A stretch of 64,000 nucleotides of DNA from an uncultured Elusimicrobiales bacterium (GTDB lineage Bacteria > Elusimicrobiota > Elusimicrobia > Elusimicrobiales > Elusimicrobiaceae). The stretch is taken from positions 40,413 through 104,412 of the forward strand of contig CAKUMH010000007.1 of NCBI GenBank assembly GCA_934667625.1, in the 5' to 3' direction. The position numbers were made by a program, and so were the translations under genes. Within the stretch, counting starts at the first letter, position 1; the number at the start of each line of letters is the position of its first letter. Under the pieces are notes generated by a model. That model saw only the letters and a program-made list of their open reading frames with translations, was not told where the DNA came from and did not search any database. Below, one piece after another: positions 33,979-43,295 of the stretch.

Positions 33979-35055
33979 ATGGCAAAACTTACCAAAAAAG
34001 ACTTTCTCAAAGACACCATTAAGCACATTGACCTCAAAAAATACAATGTGGTTCCGATGGTAGAAGCCTTTGGGAATATGGCCTACGCTTCCCGCGAAGT
34101 GGCCAGAGCGAGCAAAATCTACAACATGATGCTTTCGGACAAAAAATGCTCCGTTATTTTGTGCATCGCCGGTTCGCTTGTTTCCGCGGGTATGAAGAAA
34201 GTTGTGGTGGATATGATTCAAAACAACATGGTGGACGCGATTGTCTCCAACGGCGCGAACATTGTGGACCAGGACTTTTTTGAAGCCTTGGGATATAAAC
34301 ATTACGTCGGTACGCCCTACAATCAGGATGACAACCTCCTGCGCGACCTGCATATTGACCGCATCTACGACACCTATATTGACGAAGACCAGCTCAAAGA
34401 ATGTGATGAAACCATTCACAAAATTTGCAACGCCTTGGAACCCCGCCCGTACTCTTCCCGCGAATTTATTTGGGAAATGGGCAAATGGCTGGAAAAGAAA
34501 GGCAAAGGCAAAGATTCTATCGTTTATAACGCGTACAAATACGGCGTGCCCGTGTTTGTGCCGGCGTTTTCGGACTGCTCGGCCGGTTTTGGTTTTGTAG
34601 CCCACCAAACCGAACACCCAGAAGCCCATGTGTCTATTGACAGTGCCAAAGACTTTTTGGAACTGACCAAGATCAAAATCAAAGCCAAAGAAACCGGTCT
34701 TATGATGTGGTCCGGTGGTGTGCCGAAAAACTTTGCGCAAGACACGGTGGTAGCGGCTGAAATTTTGGGTGCCGAAGCCCCCATGCACAAATATGCCGTG
34801 CAGATTACGGTGGCGGACGTGCGCGACGGAGCGCTCTCCGGTTCCACGCTCAAAGAAGCCTCCTCTTGGGGTAAGGTTTCCACCGCGTTGGAGCAGATGG
34901 TGTACGGCGAATGCACGACCTTGATTCCGCTCATCATCGGTTACGGTTACCACAAAGGTGCGTGGAAGAAACGCAAAGCCTCCAACTACGTCAAATTTTT
35001 GCAGGATGAAGACGCCAAGGTGGCTGCGCTGAAGGCTAAAAAAGCCAAAAAATAA
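33979..35055 (+). CDS. Bacterial deoxyhypusine synthase homologue
   Basis: 358 aa. The fold and key residues are those of the DHS/homospermidine synthase family: the NAD-binding stretch AIVSNGANIVDQDF, VFVPAFSDCSAGFGF, and the active-site Lys K299 in EASSWGKV, matching the eukaryotic enzyme's SWGK lysine. In eukaryotes and archaea it modifies eIF5A with spermidine. Bacteria lack eIF5A, so here it may make homospermidine or another polyamine. AGAGGTG precedes the ATG. The C-terminus ends in a Lys/Ala-rich tail. A barrel gene starts 6 bases after the stop. Confidence 0.9.
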   Translation: MAKLTKKDFLKDTIKHIDLKKYNVVPMVEAFGNMAYASREVARASKIYNMMLSDKKCSVILCIAGSLVSAGMKKVVVDMIQNNMVDAIVSNGANIVDQDFFEALGYKHYVGTPYNQDDNLLRDLHIDRIYDTYIDEDQLKECDETIHKICNALEPRPYSSREFIWEMGKWLEKKGKGKDSIVYNAYKYGVPVFVPAFSDCSAGFGFVAHQTEHPEAHVSIDSAKDFLELTKIKIKAKETGLMMWSGGVPKNFAQDTVVAAEILGAEAPMHKYAVQITVADVRDGALSGSTLKEASSWGKVSTALEQMVYGECTTLIPLIIGYGYHKGAWKKRKASNYVKFLQDEDAKVAALKAKKAKK

Positions 35056-35061
35056 GATTGA

Positions 35062-35916
35062 ATGCGCTTGAAAACCGCCATTCTTTGTTTGTTTGTTCTG
35101 ATCTGCCCGTGTGCGTTATGCTACGGGCAGCTCAGTTTTTCTGGGGTGAACGGGGAACGCGGTTACGCCGCCTTTCGCGGGGCGTATAAGTTGGACTTGG
35201 ACAACGGCTTTGTATTGACCCCGCGGTACGGCTACTACCGCATGAGCGACAAGGAAATTGACGAGGCCGGATCCACTTCCCGCTATGGCCTTACTGGGAG
35301 TTATGAGTTAAGTGACAGCTGGCAGGTGCTGGCAGGTGGGTTTTGGCAACCGCAGGCGGTGGGCTATCAGGCTGTAGGGTATCAGGCGGGCCTTATGTGG
35401 GAGCCATTTTACCGTGCGTGGCAGTTTAAAAACCCTGTTTTAAAAGTGACGTCCGGGCAAACGCGTTACCGCACTTACGTGGATAAAATGGGGCGCGATT
35501 TAGCGGATGGATCTTTCAGCCAAATAGAGACTGCGGCAGATGCGGAAGCCTCGGTAGAGGCGGGTAGTTGGCAGTTGAAAGCGGCGTGGCATAAAGTGAT
35601 AAAATATAGTAGCCGCCAGCCACAGGATGTAACATTTAGCTGGGCGGATATCCCGTTTATGACGGCCGTAGTGCAAGGGTTTATAAAAGAAGCGGCGGCC
35701 GTGCGCGTAAGTTATAAAACAGAATTACTGACGCCCTATGTTTCGCTGGCGCGCTACCGCTATGCGGAGCTGAGCGATACGGCCGCCGCCGTGTCGGCCG
35801 GAATCCATTTGCACGTGTGGGAAATGTCCCTTTCCGGCGGTATAGAAGTGTTTGAGCCGCGGCGTGAGGCCAACCGCAAGACTTATTTTTCCATGTCGGC
35901 CGACGTACAATTTTAG
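35062..35916 (+). CDS. Predicted outer-membrane beta-barrel protein
   Basis: 284 aa. Signal peptide with likely cleavage after CYGQ (about 23). The mature protein shows repeated amphipathic beta strands with many Tyr and Trp and ends in Val-Gln-Phe, the outer-membrane targeting end. A short tandem duplication (AVGYQ twice, about residues 95-104) is visible. It follows the DHS-like gene by 6 bases, so the two are cotranscribed. No family recognised. Confidence 0.7.
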   Translation: MRLKTAILCLFVLICPCALCYGQLSFSGVNGERGYAAFRGAYKLDLDNGFVLTPRYGYYRMSDKEIDEAGSTSRYGLTGSYELSDSWQVLAGGFWQPQAVGYQAVGYQAGLMWEPFYRAWQFKNPVLKVTSGQTRYRTYVDKMGRDLADGSFSQIETAADAEASVEAGSWQLKAAWHKVIKYSSRQPQDVTFSWADIPFMTAVVQGFIKEAAAVRVSYKTELLTPYVSLARYRYAELSDTAAAVSAGIHLHVWEMSLSGGIEVFEPRREANRKTYFSMSADVQF

Positions 35917-35927
35917 CAGGAGGGAGT

Positions 35928-36368
35928 ATGAACCGGTTTCATTTACATTGCCAAATAGATGAGGATATGTTTTCTTTAACGGTTTTTTTAACGCGCTTGT
36001 TAAGCGGGCTGACGCTGCTTTACGTGACGGCAGGTTGTTTGCTCTTTTACCGCGAGTTTTTATTTAACGCCGCCGCCGTTGGTTTGCCGCTTCCCGTGCC
36101 GGTAGGGCTGACGCTTTGTGTAGTAGAATTGTTTTTGTCCCTCTTGCTGTTGCTCGGTTGGTTTACGCGTCCGGCGGCGGGGCTTTCACTTTTGTGTACG
36201 GCGGGTTTGTCCGTCGTGTTCTTTGCCGCAGATTTAAATAAAATATATGTGGCACTCTTGGTGCTGTTGTGTGCGGCCTTGCTGCCTGCTTTACTGTTGG
36301 GCCCGGGAAAGATCAGCTTGGATTATTCCCATGCAGCCAAACGCGCCAAAAAAACGTTTAGAGGATAA
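35928..36368 (+). CDS. DoxX-like membrane protein
   Basis: 146 aa with four hydrophobic segments. The first (TVFLTRLLSGLTLLYVTAGCLLFYREF) and the LFLSLLLLLGWFTRPAAGLSLL span resemble DoxX/DoxD small membrane proteins of uncertain function. AGGAGG lies before the ATG. It sits 11 bases after the barrel gene and 3 bases before dnaX. Confidence 0.65.
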   Translation: MNRFHLHCQIDEDMFSLTVFLTRLLSGLTLLYVTAGCLLFYREFLFNAAAVGLPLPVPVGLTLCVVELFLSLLLLLGWFTRPAAGLSLLCTAGLSVVFFAADLNKIYVALLVLLCAALLPALLLGPGKISLDYSHAAKRAKKTFRG

Positions 36369-36371
36369 GCT

Positions 36372-38189
36372 ATGGAAATGAATGAAAACACCTACGTCAG
36401 TTTAGCTAATAAATACCGCCCCCAAAAGTTTGAAGATATGGTGGGGCAGGAGAACATTTCCAAAACGCTCCAAAACGCTTTGAAGCTGGGCCGCATTGCG
36501 CATGCGTATTTATTTTACGGCCCGCGCGGCTGCGGCAAAACCACCACAGCGCGTATTTTGGCGAAGGCACTTAACTGTACGGGTCATGGTAATGATAAGC
36601 CAACGGCAGAACCGTGCGGGGAATGCCCCCAATGCCGCGAAATTGCGCAAAGTGCTGATTTGGATGTGCTGGAGCTAGACGCGGCCAGCAATACGCAGGT
36701 GGAAAAGGTCCGCGAGGCAATTATTGATACGGTGGCGTTGGCCTCGTCCCGGGACCGCTTTAAAGTGTTTATTTTGGACGAGGTGCACATGCTTTCCACC
36801 AGCTCGTTTAACGCACTTTTAAAAACGATTGAGGAGCCCCCCGCTCATGTGGTATTTATTTTGGCCACGACCGAAAAACACAAAGTGCCCGCCACGATTG
36901 TCAGCCGTTGCCAAACCTTTCGCTTTCGTCCCATTACGGGGGAGGAAATCAGCAATCATTTGTTGGACTTAGCCGAGGCGGAGAGTTTGGATTTGACTCC
37001 CGCTGCGGCAAAAATTATTGCCAAAAACGCCGGCGGCGCCATGCGCGACGCACTGACGCTTTTGGACCGCGCCATTGCGTATTCCGGCAGCCGCATTGAC
37101 GAAAAAAGTGTGGGTGAAATGTTGGGGCTCACCCCGGATGATTTAATCAAAAATGCGGTGGAAGCCTTGATTCAAAAGGACAACCAGGCCTTGCACCAAG
37201 TGTTTGACACGCTTAAAAATGAAGGCTTTGATGCCAATTCTTTCTTAAAAGATTTGAAAAATGCCTTGGGTGATTTGTTCTATTTTTCGTTGGGCCAAGG
37301 AAGTGAACCCTTTGAAGGGGCCAAACAAATTGCACAAGGCGTTTCACCCGGTTTTTTGGCGCAGGTTTCCCGTAAAATTAACAAAATTATAGAGGAAGTG
37401 AAGTTTTCCGACAATGCGCTTGTAAGCGCCGAAGTGGGCATGTTTACGGTGATGGACAGCTGTTTAGATATTGAGGGTTTTGTGCGCCGTTTGGAAGCCT
37501 TGGAACGTGGCCTTCCGCCGGCGGCCGTACCGCCGGTCCGGCAGGCTCCAGTTGTCCCCTCCGCCAAACCCGCTCCGCGCTCGGCGCCTGTGCGTCCCGT
37601 GCAAAAGGCAGCTCCTGCTCCGGCCCCAAAGCCCGTTTATACAAAACCGGCCCCCGTGGAAGAAATTGTAGCGGAGGAAGAAGAGGTGTTGTCCGAGGAA
37701 CCGGCGGCCGCTGTCTCTTCCGCCGTTTCCAACCGACAGCTTTGGGACAAAATGCTCAAGCAGTTTGAACGGAGCCCCTTTGTTTACGACGTGATGACCA
37801 ATTGTCAAATCAACTTTGGAGAAACGGAATGGACGCTTTCTTTCCCGCCCGGCAAAGAGTTTTATCAAATCCCGGCGCAGAATAAATTGGCCGATTTAGC
37901 CGCCGCCGCTAAAAAACTGAGCGGGCGTACCATTCAATTCAAACTAGGGGGCGCTGTGGCAGACCCCGCTCCGGCCAAGCAGCCGACGGCCGTCCCTGTC
38001 CAAAAACCTACTCCTGCCCCCACGCAAGCGGTCGCACAAGGGAAAGATAAAAAACCGAGCATTTCTGCAGAAGAGCCTTTTGTAAAGGCGGATTTTTCGG
38101 CCGATGTGCAAGCCGCAGGTGCGCCTGCTGACGTGCCGGAGGAAGTAAAGGAAATTTTGGAAATTTTCCCGGGGGAATTATTGGCGTAA
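36372..38189 (+). CDS. dnaX: DNA polymerase III subunit tau/gamma
   Basis: 605 aa. Clamp-loader ATPase: YRPQKFEDMVGQ, Walker A GPRGCGKTTTA (50-60), zinc-binding C69, C82, C85, C88, Walker B VFILDEVHML, sensor ILATTEKHK, and the SRC finger (IVSRCQTF). After about residue 375 comes a Pro/Ala-rich linker and a C-terminal tau domain. I found no convincing programmed frameshift signal. AGAGG stands ahead of the ATG. It is followed within 3 bases by recR. Confidence 0.96.
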   Translation: MEMNENTYVSLANKYRPQKFEDMVGQENISKTLQNALKLGRIAHAYLFYGPRGCGKTTTARILAKALNCTGHGNDKPTAEPCGECPQCREIAQSADLDVLELDAASNTQVEKVREAIIDTVALASSRDRFKVFILDEVHMLSTSSFNALLKTIEEPPAHVVFILATTEKHKVPATIVSRCQTFRFRPITGEEISNHLLDLAEAESLDLTPAAAKIIAKNAGGAMRDALTLLDRAIAYSGSRIDEKSVGEMLGLTPDDLIKNAVEALIQKDNQALHQVFDTLKNEGFDANSFLKDLKNALGDLFYFSLGQGSEPFEGAKQIAQGVSPGFLAQVSRKINKIIEEVKFSDNALVSAEVGMFTVMDSCLDIEGFVRRLEALERGLPPAAVPPVRQAPVVPSAKPAPRSAPVRPVQKAAPAPAPKPVYTKPAPVEEIVAEEEEVLSEEPAAAVSSAVSNRQLWDKMLKQFERSPFVYDVMTNCQINFGETEWTLSFPPGKEFYQIPAQNKLADLAAAAKKLSGRTIQFKLGGAVADPAPAKQPTAVPVQKPTPAPTQAVAQGKDKKPSISAEEPFVKADFSADVQAAGAPADVPEEVKEILEIFPGELLA

Positions 38190-38192
38190 AGT

Positions 38193-38786
38193 ATGAAAAG
38201 TTTAGATAGACTGGTCCGTGCTTTTCGGCGTTTGCCCGGTGTAGGACCGCGGCAGGCGGAGCGTTTTTCGGCTTATTTCTTGCGTGCCTCCCAGGGGGAG
38301 ACGGAGGAATTTGTCAACGCGCTGCTGTCCATGAAGCAGGAGGTAAAGCTCTGCCCGGTTTGCTTTTCTTACAGTGAAAATGATTTATGTGATATTTGCC
38401 GCGACCCGGACCGTGACCAAGGCCTTATTTGTGTGGTAGAGGACCCGCAGGATATTGAGTCTATTGAAAAAACAGGCGCTTATAAGGGGCTGTATCACGT
38501 ATTGCATGGAGCCATTTCTCCCATGGAAGGCCGCGGAGCCGAACAGGTAAAGGCGCGTGAACTGCTGGAACGCATCCAACATTCCGCTATGCCCATTCGC
38601 GAAGTGATTATTGCTACCGACCCAGACAGTGAGGGTGAAACCACTGCCTTGTACTTGGCGGATTTGCTGCGCGGGCTAGTAGGGCAGATTACGCGCATTG
38701 GTTATGGGGTGCCTCTCGGGGGAGATATTGATTACATTGACGAAATGACGCTGGGTTATTCTCTAAAAGGCCGTACAAAACTTTAA
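38193..38786 (+). CDS. recR: Recombination protein RecR
   Basis: 197 aa. Helix-hairpin-helix RRLPGVGPRQAERF, zinc finger C54, C57, C66, C69 (CPVC and CDIC), Toprim domain VVEDPQDIESIE and ATDPDSEGETTALYL. It helps RecFOR load RecA on gaps. It follows dnaX directly; the ybaB-like gene often between dnaX and recR is absent. Its stop overlaps the comEC start (TAATG). Confidence 0.95.
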   Translation: MKSLDRLVRAFRRLPGVGPRQAERFSAYFLRASQGETEEFVNALLSMKQEVKLCPVCFSYSENDLCDICRDPDRDQGLICVVEDPQDIESIEKTGAYKGLYHVLHGAISPMEGRGAEQVKARELLERIQHSAMPIREVIIATDPDSEGETTALYLADLLRGLVGQITRIGYGVPLGGDIDYIDEMTLGYSLKGRTKL

Positions 38787-40630
38787 TGCATCCGGATATT
38801 TATAAGCGCCCGTTGCTGTGGTGTTTGGCGGCGCTGATTATAGGTTTAGTTCTATTTTATCGTCCTGCTCCTTCCGCGCGGGACGTTTTCCATTTTATTC
38901 CGCAGAAAACAGTGACGCTGACCGGCCGCGTGGAGAGTTTTGCTGTTTCCAAAAAGAAATCCCAAAATGTAGTGCTAAAAGTGTCGGCTGTTGACGGTGC
39001 GCCCACACAGGGTCTTGTGTATGCTCGGCTGACTGATTTTGACCCACAGTGGAAGGATACTTTGCAAATTACCGGACGTTTGCAGGAACCGTACGGCATT
39101 GATTTGCTGGGCAACTTTAACTGGCGGGGCTATTTGGCCACCAAAAATATTTTTACCGAAATCAAAAGTTCCCGTGTGGAAGTAGTGCATCAGGCCGCTT
39201 GGCCGTTCCGTGCCATTCGGGCGGTTCGGGCAGACATTCTGCGGGTGTTTAATGAGTCTTTTTCTCCGGAATTGGCAGGCATTGCAGGTGGGGTGCTGCT
39301 GGGTGAGCGGGGTGAACTTCCGCCTTCGTTATTCACGGCGTTTCAAGACAGCGGTGCCATTCATTTGCTGGTGGCTTCCGGCGGAAACGTGGGGTTTGTT
39401 ACCCTTGTTACCTTGGCCCTGTGCGGACTGATTGGCGTGCGCCGTAAAAAGGGGTTGCTTCTGGCGTTGTGTGTAGCTGGCGTGTATACCTTGATTGCGG
39501 GAGCAGATGCCCCTTTGGTGCGAGCTTATTTTATGGCGGCCAGTGCATGTGTGGGGTATTTACTCGGGCGCAACAGCGGCGTTTTTCAGGGCTTGCTGGT
39601 TTCCTGCTTTTTAATTTTGTGTGTGGCTCCGGCGTCTGTATTTGAGACGGGGTTTCAAATGTCTTTCTTGGCAACACTTGCCATTATTTTGTGTTTAAAT
39701 AACTATCAAATTCCTGTCAAATGGCCCAAGTGGGTGCGCTTTTTTGCCCAAATTTTTTTGGCCACCCTCTCCACCCAGCTGGCGCTGCTCCCCGTTTTTA
39801 CCAATGTGTTTTATAAAGTCTCTTTGACGGGACTGGTTTCAAATATGATTTTGGTGCCGTTGGCGTCGTTATTAATGGGGTTGTCTTTTGTGTACTATTT
39901 GTTTTGTAAACTGCATGTGGGGTGGCTTTTATTTTACCCAACACTAGGCTGTTTGGAAATATTTCGGTATCTGGTGGAGTTCTTTGCTTCGTTTCGGTTT
40001 TCGGCGCTGCCGGTATCGGCTTGGAGAGGTGGCACAGTAGCCGCTTATTATATTGGGCTGTTTTGGCTATTTAACTGGCCATTAAAGAACTTGTCCAAGA
40101 AAATCTTATGGCCCAGCGTGGTCGCCGTGGTGCTGTTGTTGGGGGCAGAAAGAATGGTCTTCGCTCCCAAGAGGGTATACCTGTTAAACGAATGGAATAA
40201 AGGCGCGGTGCTGGTGCAGCTTGCGAAAAATGAGGTTTTCGTTTTTTATGACGGCTTGGAGCGGGAGAAAATAACCGCTGCCCTGCGCAAGATTGGGGTT
40301 TCGCAGGCGAGCGCGGAATTTTATTTAACTGTGCCTAAAAAGGAAAAGGACCCCACAAATTTACGGCTTCTGCCCTTTGTGCAGGCGTGGCCGGGGGAGT
40401 CCTGGAGAGTGGGGGATACACACGTAACGATGCGGTGGGGATTGCACCGCGCCAAAGACGGACATCTGTGGGAAAATACCGGTTATAGCGGTACGGATAA
40501 GGACGATGTTTCATATTGCGTGACCCGTGCCGGGAAAGAGGTTTGTGTAGGGGCCCGGGCCCGGTTTGTGCAAGCGGGTGGCAAAATAGCCGAAAGAGAA
40601 AGAAACAAAACCGTTTTATTAAAAATTTAG
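38786..40630 (+). CDS. comEC: ComEC/Rec2-type DNA uptake channel, C-terminal domain degenerate
   Basis: 614 aa. Two N-terminal spans, a DUF4131-type OB segment (VTLTGRVESF onward), then the Competence domain with GVLLGERGELPPSL, DSGAIHLLVASGGNVG and further membrane spans to about residue 470. ComEC moves single-stranded DNA across the inner membrane. The usual C-terminal metallo-beta-lactamase domain with HxHxDH is not recognisable; about 140 soluble residues remain without its metal ligands. No other competence gene is in the window. Its start overlaps recR by one base. Confidence 0.88.
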   Translation: MHPDIYKRPLLWCLAALIIGLVLFYRPAPSARDVFHFIPQKTVTLTGRVESFAVSKKKSQNVVLKVSAVDGAPTQGLVYARLTDFDPQWKDTLQITGRLQEPYGIDLLGNFNWRGYLATKNIFTEIKSSRVEVVHQAAWPFRAIRAVRADILRVFNESFSPELAGIAGGVLLGERGELPPSLFTAFQDSGAIHLLVASGGNVGFVTLVTLALCGLIGVRRKKGLLLALCVAGVYTLIAGADAPLVRAYFMAASACVGYLLGRNSGVFQGLLVSCFLILCVAPASVFETGFQMSFLATLAIILCLNNYQIPVKWPKWVRFFAQIFLATLSTQLALLPVFTNVFYKVSLTGLVSNMILVPLASLLMGLSFVYYLFCKLHVGWLLFYPTLGCLEIFRYLVEFFASFRFSALPVSAWRGGTVAAYYIGLFWLFNWPLKNLSKKILWPSVVAVVLLLGAERMVFAPKRVYLLNEWNKGAVLVQLAKNEVFVFYDGLEREKITAALRKIGVSQASAEFYLTVPKKEKDPTNLRLLPFVQAWPGESWRVGDTHVTMRWGLHRAKDGHLWENTGYSGTDKDDVSYCVTRAGKEVCVGARARFVQAGGKIAERERNKTVLLKI

Positions 40631-40663
40631 CTATAATAGGAAATGCACCTAAGGAGTATATTT

Positions 40664-41152
40664 ATGGAACAAGCAGAATTGAAATTACATCGCAAATTTT
40701 TGAAGAAAGCCGTCAAAATGGCTGAAAAAGGTATGTTAAGCGGCAAGGGCGGCCCGTTTGGTGCGGTGATTGTAAAGGACGGCAAGATCATTGCGCGTGG
40801 CTGCAATCAGGTTACGTCCACCAACGACCCGACCCGCCATGCGGAAGTGGACGCGATTAGAAAAGCATGCCGGAAATTGAAAGATTTTGAATTAAAAGAT
40901 TGCATTATTTATTCGTCGTGTGAGCCGTGCCCGATGTGCTTGGGAGCTATTTATTGGGCTCGCCCCAAAGCGCTCTTTTTTGCGGCAGATCGTGCGACGG
41001 CCGCGCAATACGGTTTTGACGATGCGTTTATTTATAATGAAGTCCCTCTTCCTTTGGAGAAACGATCTCTTAAGACCTATTGCCTTGCTTTGGAAGAACG
41101 TCAGGAACCCTTTAAAAAATGGGGCGAAAAGGCCGACAAAATAGAGTATTAA
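40664..41152 (+). CDS. guaD: Guanine deaminase (CDA-fold)
   Basis: 162 aa from ATG 40664 with AAGGAG 8 bases upstream; an ATG at 40643 adds 7 residues and has no ribosome site. Zinc deaminase motifs: H59-A-E61 and P-C89-P-M-C92. SSCEPCPMCLGAIYWARPKA and GFDDAFIYNE follow the B. subtilis guanine deaminase type closely, more than TadA. It converts guanine to xanthine. TATAAT at 40632-40637 suggests its own promoter. Confidence 0.85.
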   Translation: MEQAELKLHRKFLKKAVKMAEKGMLSGKGGPFGAVIVKDGKIIARGCNQVTSTNDPTRHAEVDAIRKACRKLKDFELKDCIIYSSCEPCPMCLGAIYWARPKALFFAADRATAAQYGFDDAFIYNEVPLPLEKRSLKTYCLALEERQEPFKKWGEKADKIEY

Positions 41153-41167
41153 TTTTGACTGTCCGAC

Positions 41168-41206
41168 AAAAACTCCCGCCGTTTTACTGCACGGCGGGAG
41201 TTTTTG
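41168..41206. terminator. Bidirectional terminator between guaD and murQ
   Basis: An 11-bp stem ACTCCCGCCGT / ACGGCGGGAGT with A run on the left and T run on the right; it serves both converging genes. Confidence 0.92.
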
Positions 41207-41221
41207 TTTGTAAAGAATACG

Positions 41222-42118
41222 TTATGCGTCAATCACACGCGTCAAAAAGCCGTTTGCCTTTTTGAGCATTTTCTCCGCTTCGGCACGGGTGGCTTTCTTT
41301 TTGTGCATTACCACGGCCGTTTTTACATTCTGTCCGGCGGCTTTTAGCAATTTGGCGGCTGTTTTTCCATCCGTTTGTGCGACTGTGCAAATAAGGCGTT
41401 GGGCACGGGCCACCAGTTTTTCGTTGGTGGGCTGTACGTCCACCATCAAGTTCCCATAGGTTTTGCCGCAAAGAGTCATAGCTCCGGTGGTGATGGCATT
41501 TAAGGCCATTTTGGTGGCGGAGCCCGCCTTCATGCGGGTGGAACCGCAAAGGGCTTCCGGCCCGGTCGGCAGGCAGACGTGTACTTCCGCATCGGGGGCA
41601 ACGGCTTGCGGATTGCAGGAAATCAGAGCCGTGCGGGCACCCAGTTTGCGCGCTTGTTTCAGCGCACCCATGACGTAAGGGGTGCGGCCGCTAGCCGTTA
41701 AACCTACGACTAAATCACCTTTTTTGGCGTTTTTGGTCACATCGTTGGCACCGAGTTTGGCATCATCTTCTGCCCCCTCCTGTGCGCGGAAAATAGCTTT
41801 TTTCCCTCCGGCGATTAAGCCGATAATTTGCGAGGGTTTGGTGCCGAAAGTAGGCACGCATTCCACTGCTTCCAAAATGCCCAAGCGTCCGCTGGTGCCT
41901 GCGCCCATGAAAATAATTTTCTTTTTGGCGGCATAGGCTTGCGCAGCCATAACCATAACGGCAGCCACTTCTTTATTGGCGGCTTTTACGGCACGAGCGG
42001 CGTTGAAGTCCTCGTTATTAATTTTGCGCGCAATTTGGCGCGGGGAAAGCCGGTCCAAGTCCAGGGTGTTTTGGTTGCGGGTTTCTGTAGCAATTGTGTT
42101 TAAGTTGACGGTTGTCAT
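41222..42118 (-). CDS. murQ: N-acetylmuramic acid 6-phosphate etherase
   Basis: 298 aa SIS-domain lyase that splits the lactyl ether of MurNAc-6-P during peptidoglycan recycling. Motifs: FMGAGTSGRLGILEAVECVPTFG, the catalytic Glu in AQEGAEDD, and GLTASGRTPYVMGAL. GGAGG is 7 bases before the ATG. It has no MurNAc transporter beside it. Confidence 0.95.
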   Translation of the reverse strand: MTTVNLNTIATETRNQNTLDLDRLSPRQIARKINNEDFNAARAVKAANKEVAAVMVMAAQAYAAKKKIIFMGAGTSGRLGILEAVECVPTFGTKPSQIIGLIAGGKKAIFRAQEGAEDDAKLGANDVTKNAKKGDLVVGLTASGRTPYVMGALKQARKLGARTALISCNPQAVAPDAEVHVCLPTGPEALCGSTRMKAGSATKMALNAITTGAMTLCGKTYGNLMVDVQPTNEKLVARAQRLICTVAQTDGKTAAKLLKAAGQNVKTAVVMHKKKATRAEAEKMLKKANGFLTRVIDA

Positions 42119-42151
42119 GGTACGTCCTCCGAATCAGAGTAAATAGTAAAT

Positions 42152-43168
42152 TTATTTAAAAGAATACTTGCCGCCTAAAATATCGGCCAGCGGCTTGGTG
42201 GTTTCGTATTGTTCAAAAACCATTTTGATGATTGCGGTCATCGGTACGGCCAGTAAAGCTCCCATAATGCCCCATACCAGGGCCCAAAAAATTAAGCAGG
42301 CAATGACGACAATCGGGTCCAAATCCATGCCCTTGCCGAGCCATTTGGTTTCCAATACATTTCCAATGATAAAGTGGATAGTGGTAAGTAATACCAAGGC
42401 CAGCACAATGTGCCAATCAAAGCCGTATTGCAAAAACAGCACCGGCACGGGCATAAGGGTGGAGATAAATGGCCCAATGTTGGGGATAAAGTTGAGGATA
42501 AACGTCAGTACCGCCAGCATAGGGGCCAGTTCTGTCTTTACCGAGGCCAATACAATCCAGGTAAAAACAGCGGCCAACAGCGAAACAAAAATTTTAATCA
42601 GTAAATAGAAAGAAATTTGCTTTTGAATAGAGCTCACAAGCGCCGGTTTGTTTTCGGAAGCTTTGCCCATGAACAGAAAAATGACAAACAAAATAATAAG
42701 CATTAGATTTGTCAAAATGGAAACGACAGTGCTTCCTACACTTTTAACCATAGTAAAAACGGGCAGTTTGGCTACCGTATCGGCCACAAATTGGGCGTTG
42801 AGATTGACTCCGTACTTTTGCGAATGTGAAAGAAGCCAATCCAGCGTGTCGTTTAAGCGTTCACTGTAAATATCCGCTCCAGCGACGAAGGTTTCTATGG
42901 ACCCCGAAATAAAAAGCACTGCGGCGGTAATTACAGCCAAAAAGGCGGTGCCGCTAATACCCAGCCCAAGGCCATAAGGAACGTTCCATTTTTGTTTCAT
43001 CCAACCGGCCAACGTGCTGGCCACCATATAGATAAAAACAGCGATGATAAAAGGCATTAGCATGGTGCGGGTGTATATAAGTACCCATGTGGCGGCGGAG
43101 GCCGCCAAAATCATTAGGCAGACGGTGTTAATGGGGGTGAAGCGTTGCAATGTATTCCGGGTCAGCAT
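42152..43168 (-). CDS. AI-2E/PerM family membrane transporter
   Basis: 338 aa with about seven spans in the family pattern: two N-terminal spans (AASAATWVLIYTR, FIIAVFIYMVAS), a soluble middle part, then FIPNIGPFISTLMPVP and the C-terminal span block. Members export small molecules (AI-2, polyamines, Na+); the substrate cannot be read. Its promoter has TATACT (43186-43191, minus strand) and an AAGAGG ribosome site. It is 33 bases upstream of murQ and may be cotranscribed with it. Confidence 0.88.
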   Translation of the reverse strand: MLTRNTLQRFTPINTVCLMILAASAATWVLIYTRTMLMPFIIAVFIYMVASTLAGWMKQKWNVPYGLGLGISGTAFLAVITAAVLFISGSIETFVAGADIYSERLNDTLDWLLSHSQKYGVNLNAQFVADTVAKLPVFTMVKSVGSTVVSILTNLMLIILFVIFLFMGKASENKPALVSSIQKQISFYLLIKIFVSLLAAVFTWIVLASVKTELAPMLAVLTFILNFIPNIGPFISTLMPVPVLFLQYGFDWHIVLALVLLTTIHFIIGNVLETKWLGKGMDLDPIVVIACLIFWALVWGIMGALLAVPMTAIIKMVFEQYETTKPLADILGGKYSFK

Positions 43169-43266
43169 AAAAACCTCTTGTATTTAGTATAGCATAACCC
43201 AACCCCCCTATGGGGAGAATTTGATGCAAACAAAGCAGTTTGTTTGCTTACTGCCAAAAGAGGAAT

Positions 43267-43292
43267 AAAAAACACCTCCCGGAGGAGGTGTT
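43267..43292 (-). terminator. Hairpin terminator downstream of the tRNA fragment
   Basis: Perfect 9-bp stem AACACCTCC / GGAGGTGTT with a 4-base loop. On the minus strand it is followed by TTTTTTATTC. Confidence 0.75.
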
Positions 43293-43295
43293 CTC

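Noticed and set aside
33922..34953. Minus-strand open frame of 343 codons opposite the deoxyhypusine-synthase-like gene
   Set aside because: Long only because of codon bias on the other strand; rich in His/Phe/Asn/Gly with no family pattern, and the plus-strand gene has a clear family and ribosome site.
35344..35390. Short in-frame tandem repeat coding AVGYQ twice in the barrel protein
   Set aside because: Only two copies of 15 bases; too short to call a repeat element.
37906..38060. Possible -1 frameshift signal in dnaX (GCT AAA AAA C and GAT AAA AAA C)
   Set aside because: Neither fits the X XXY YYZ heptamer in the zero frame, the runs are short, and both lie far into the C-terminal domain.
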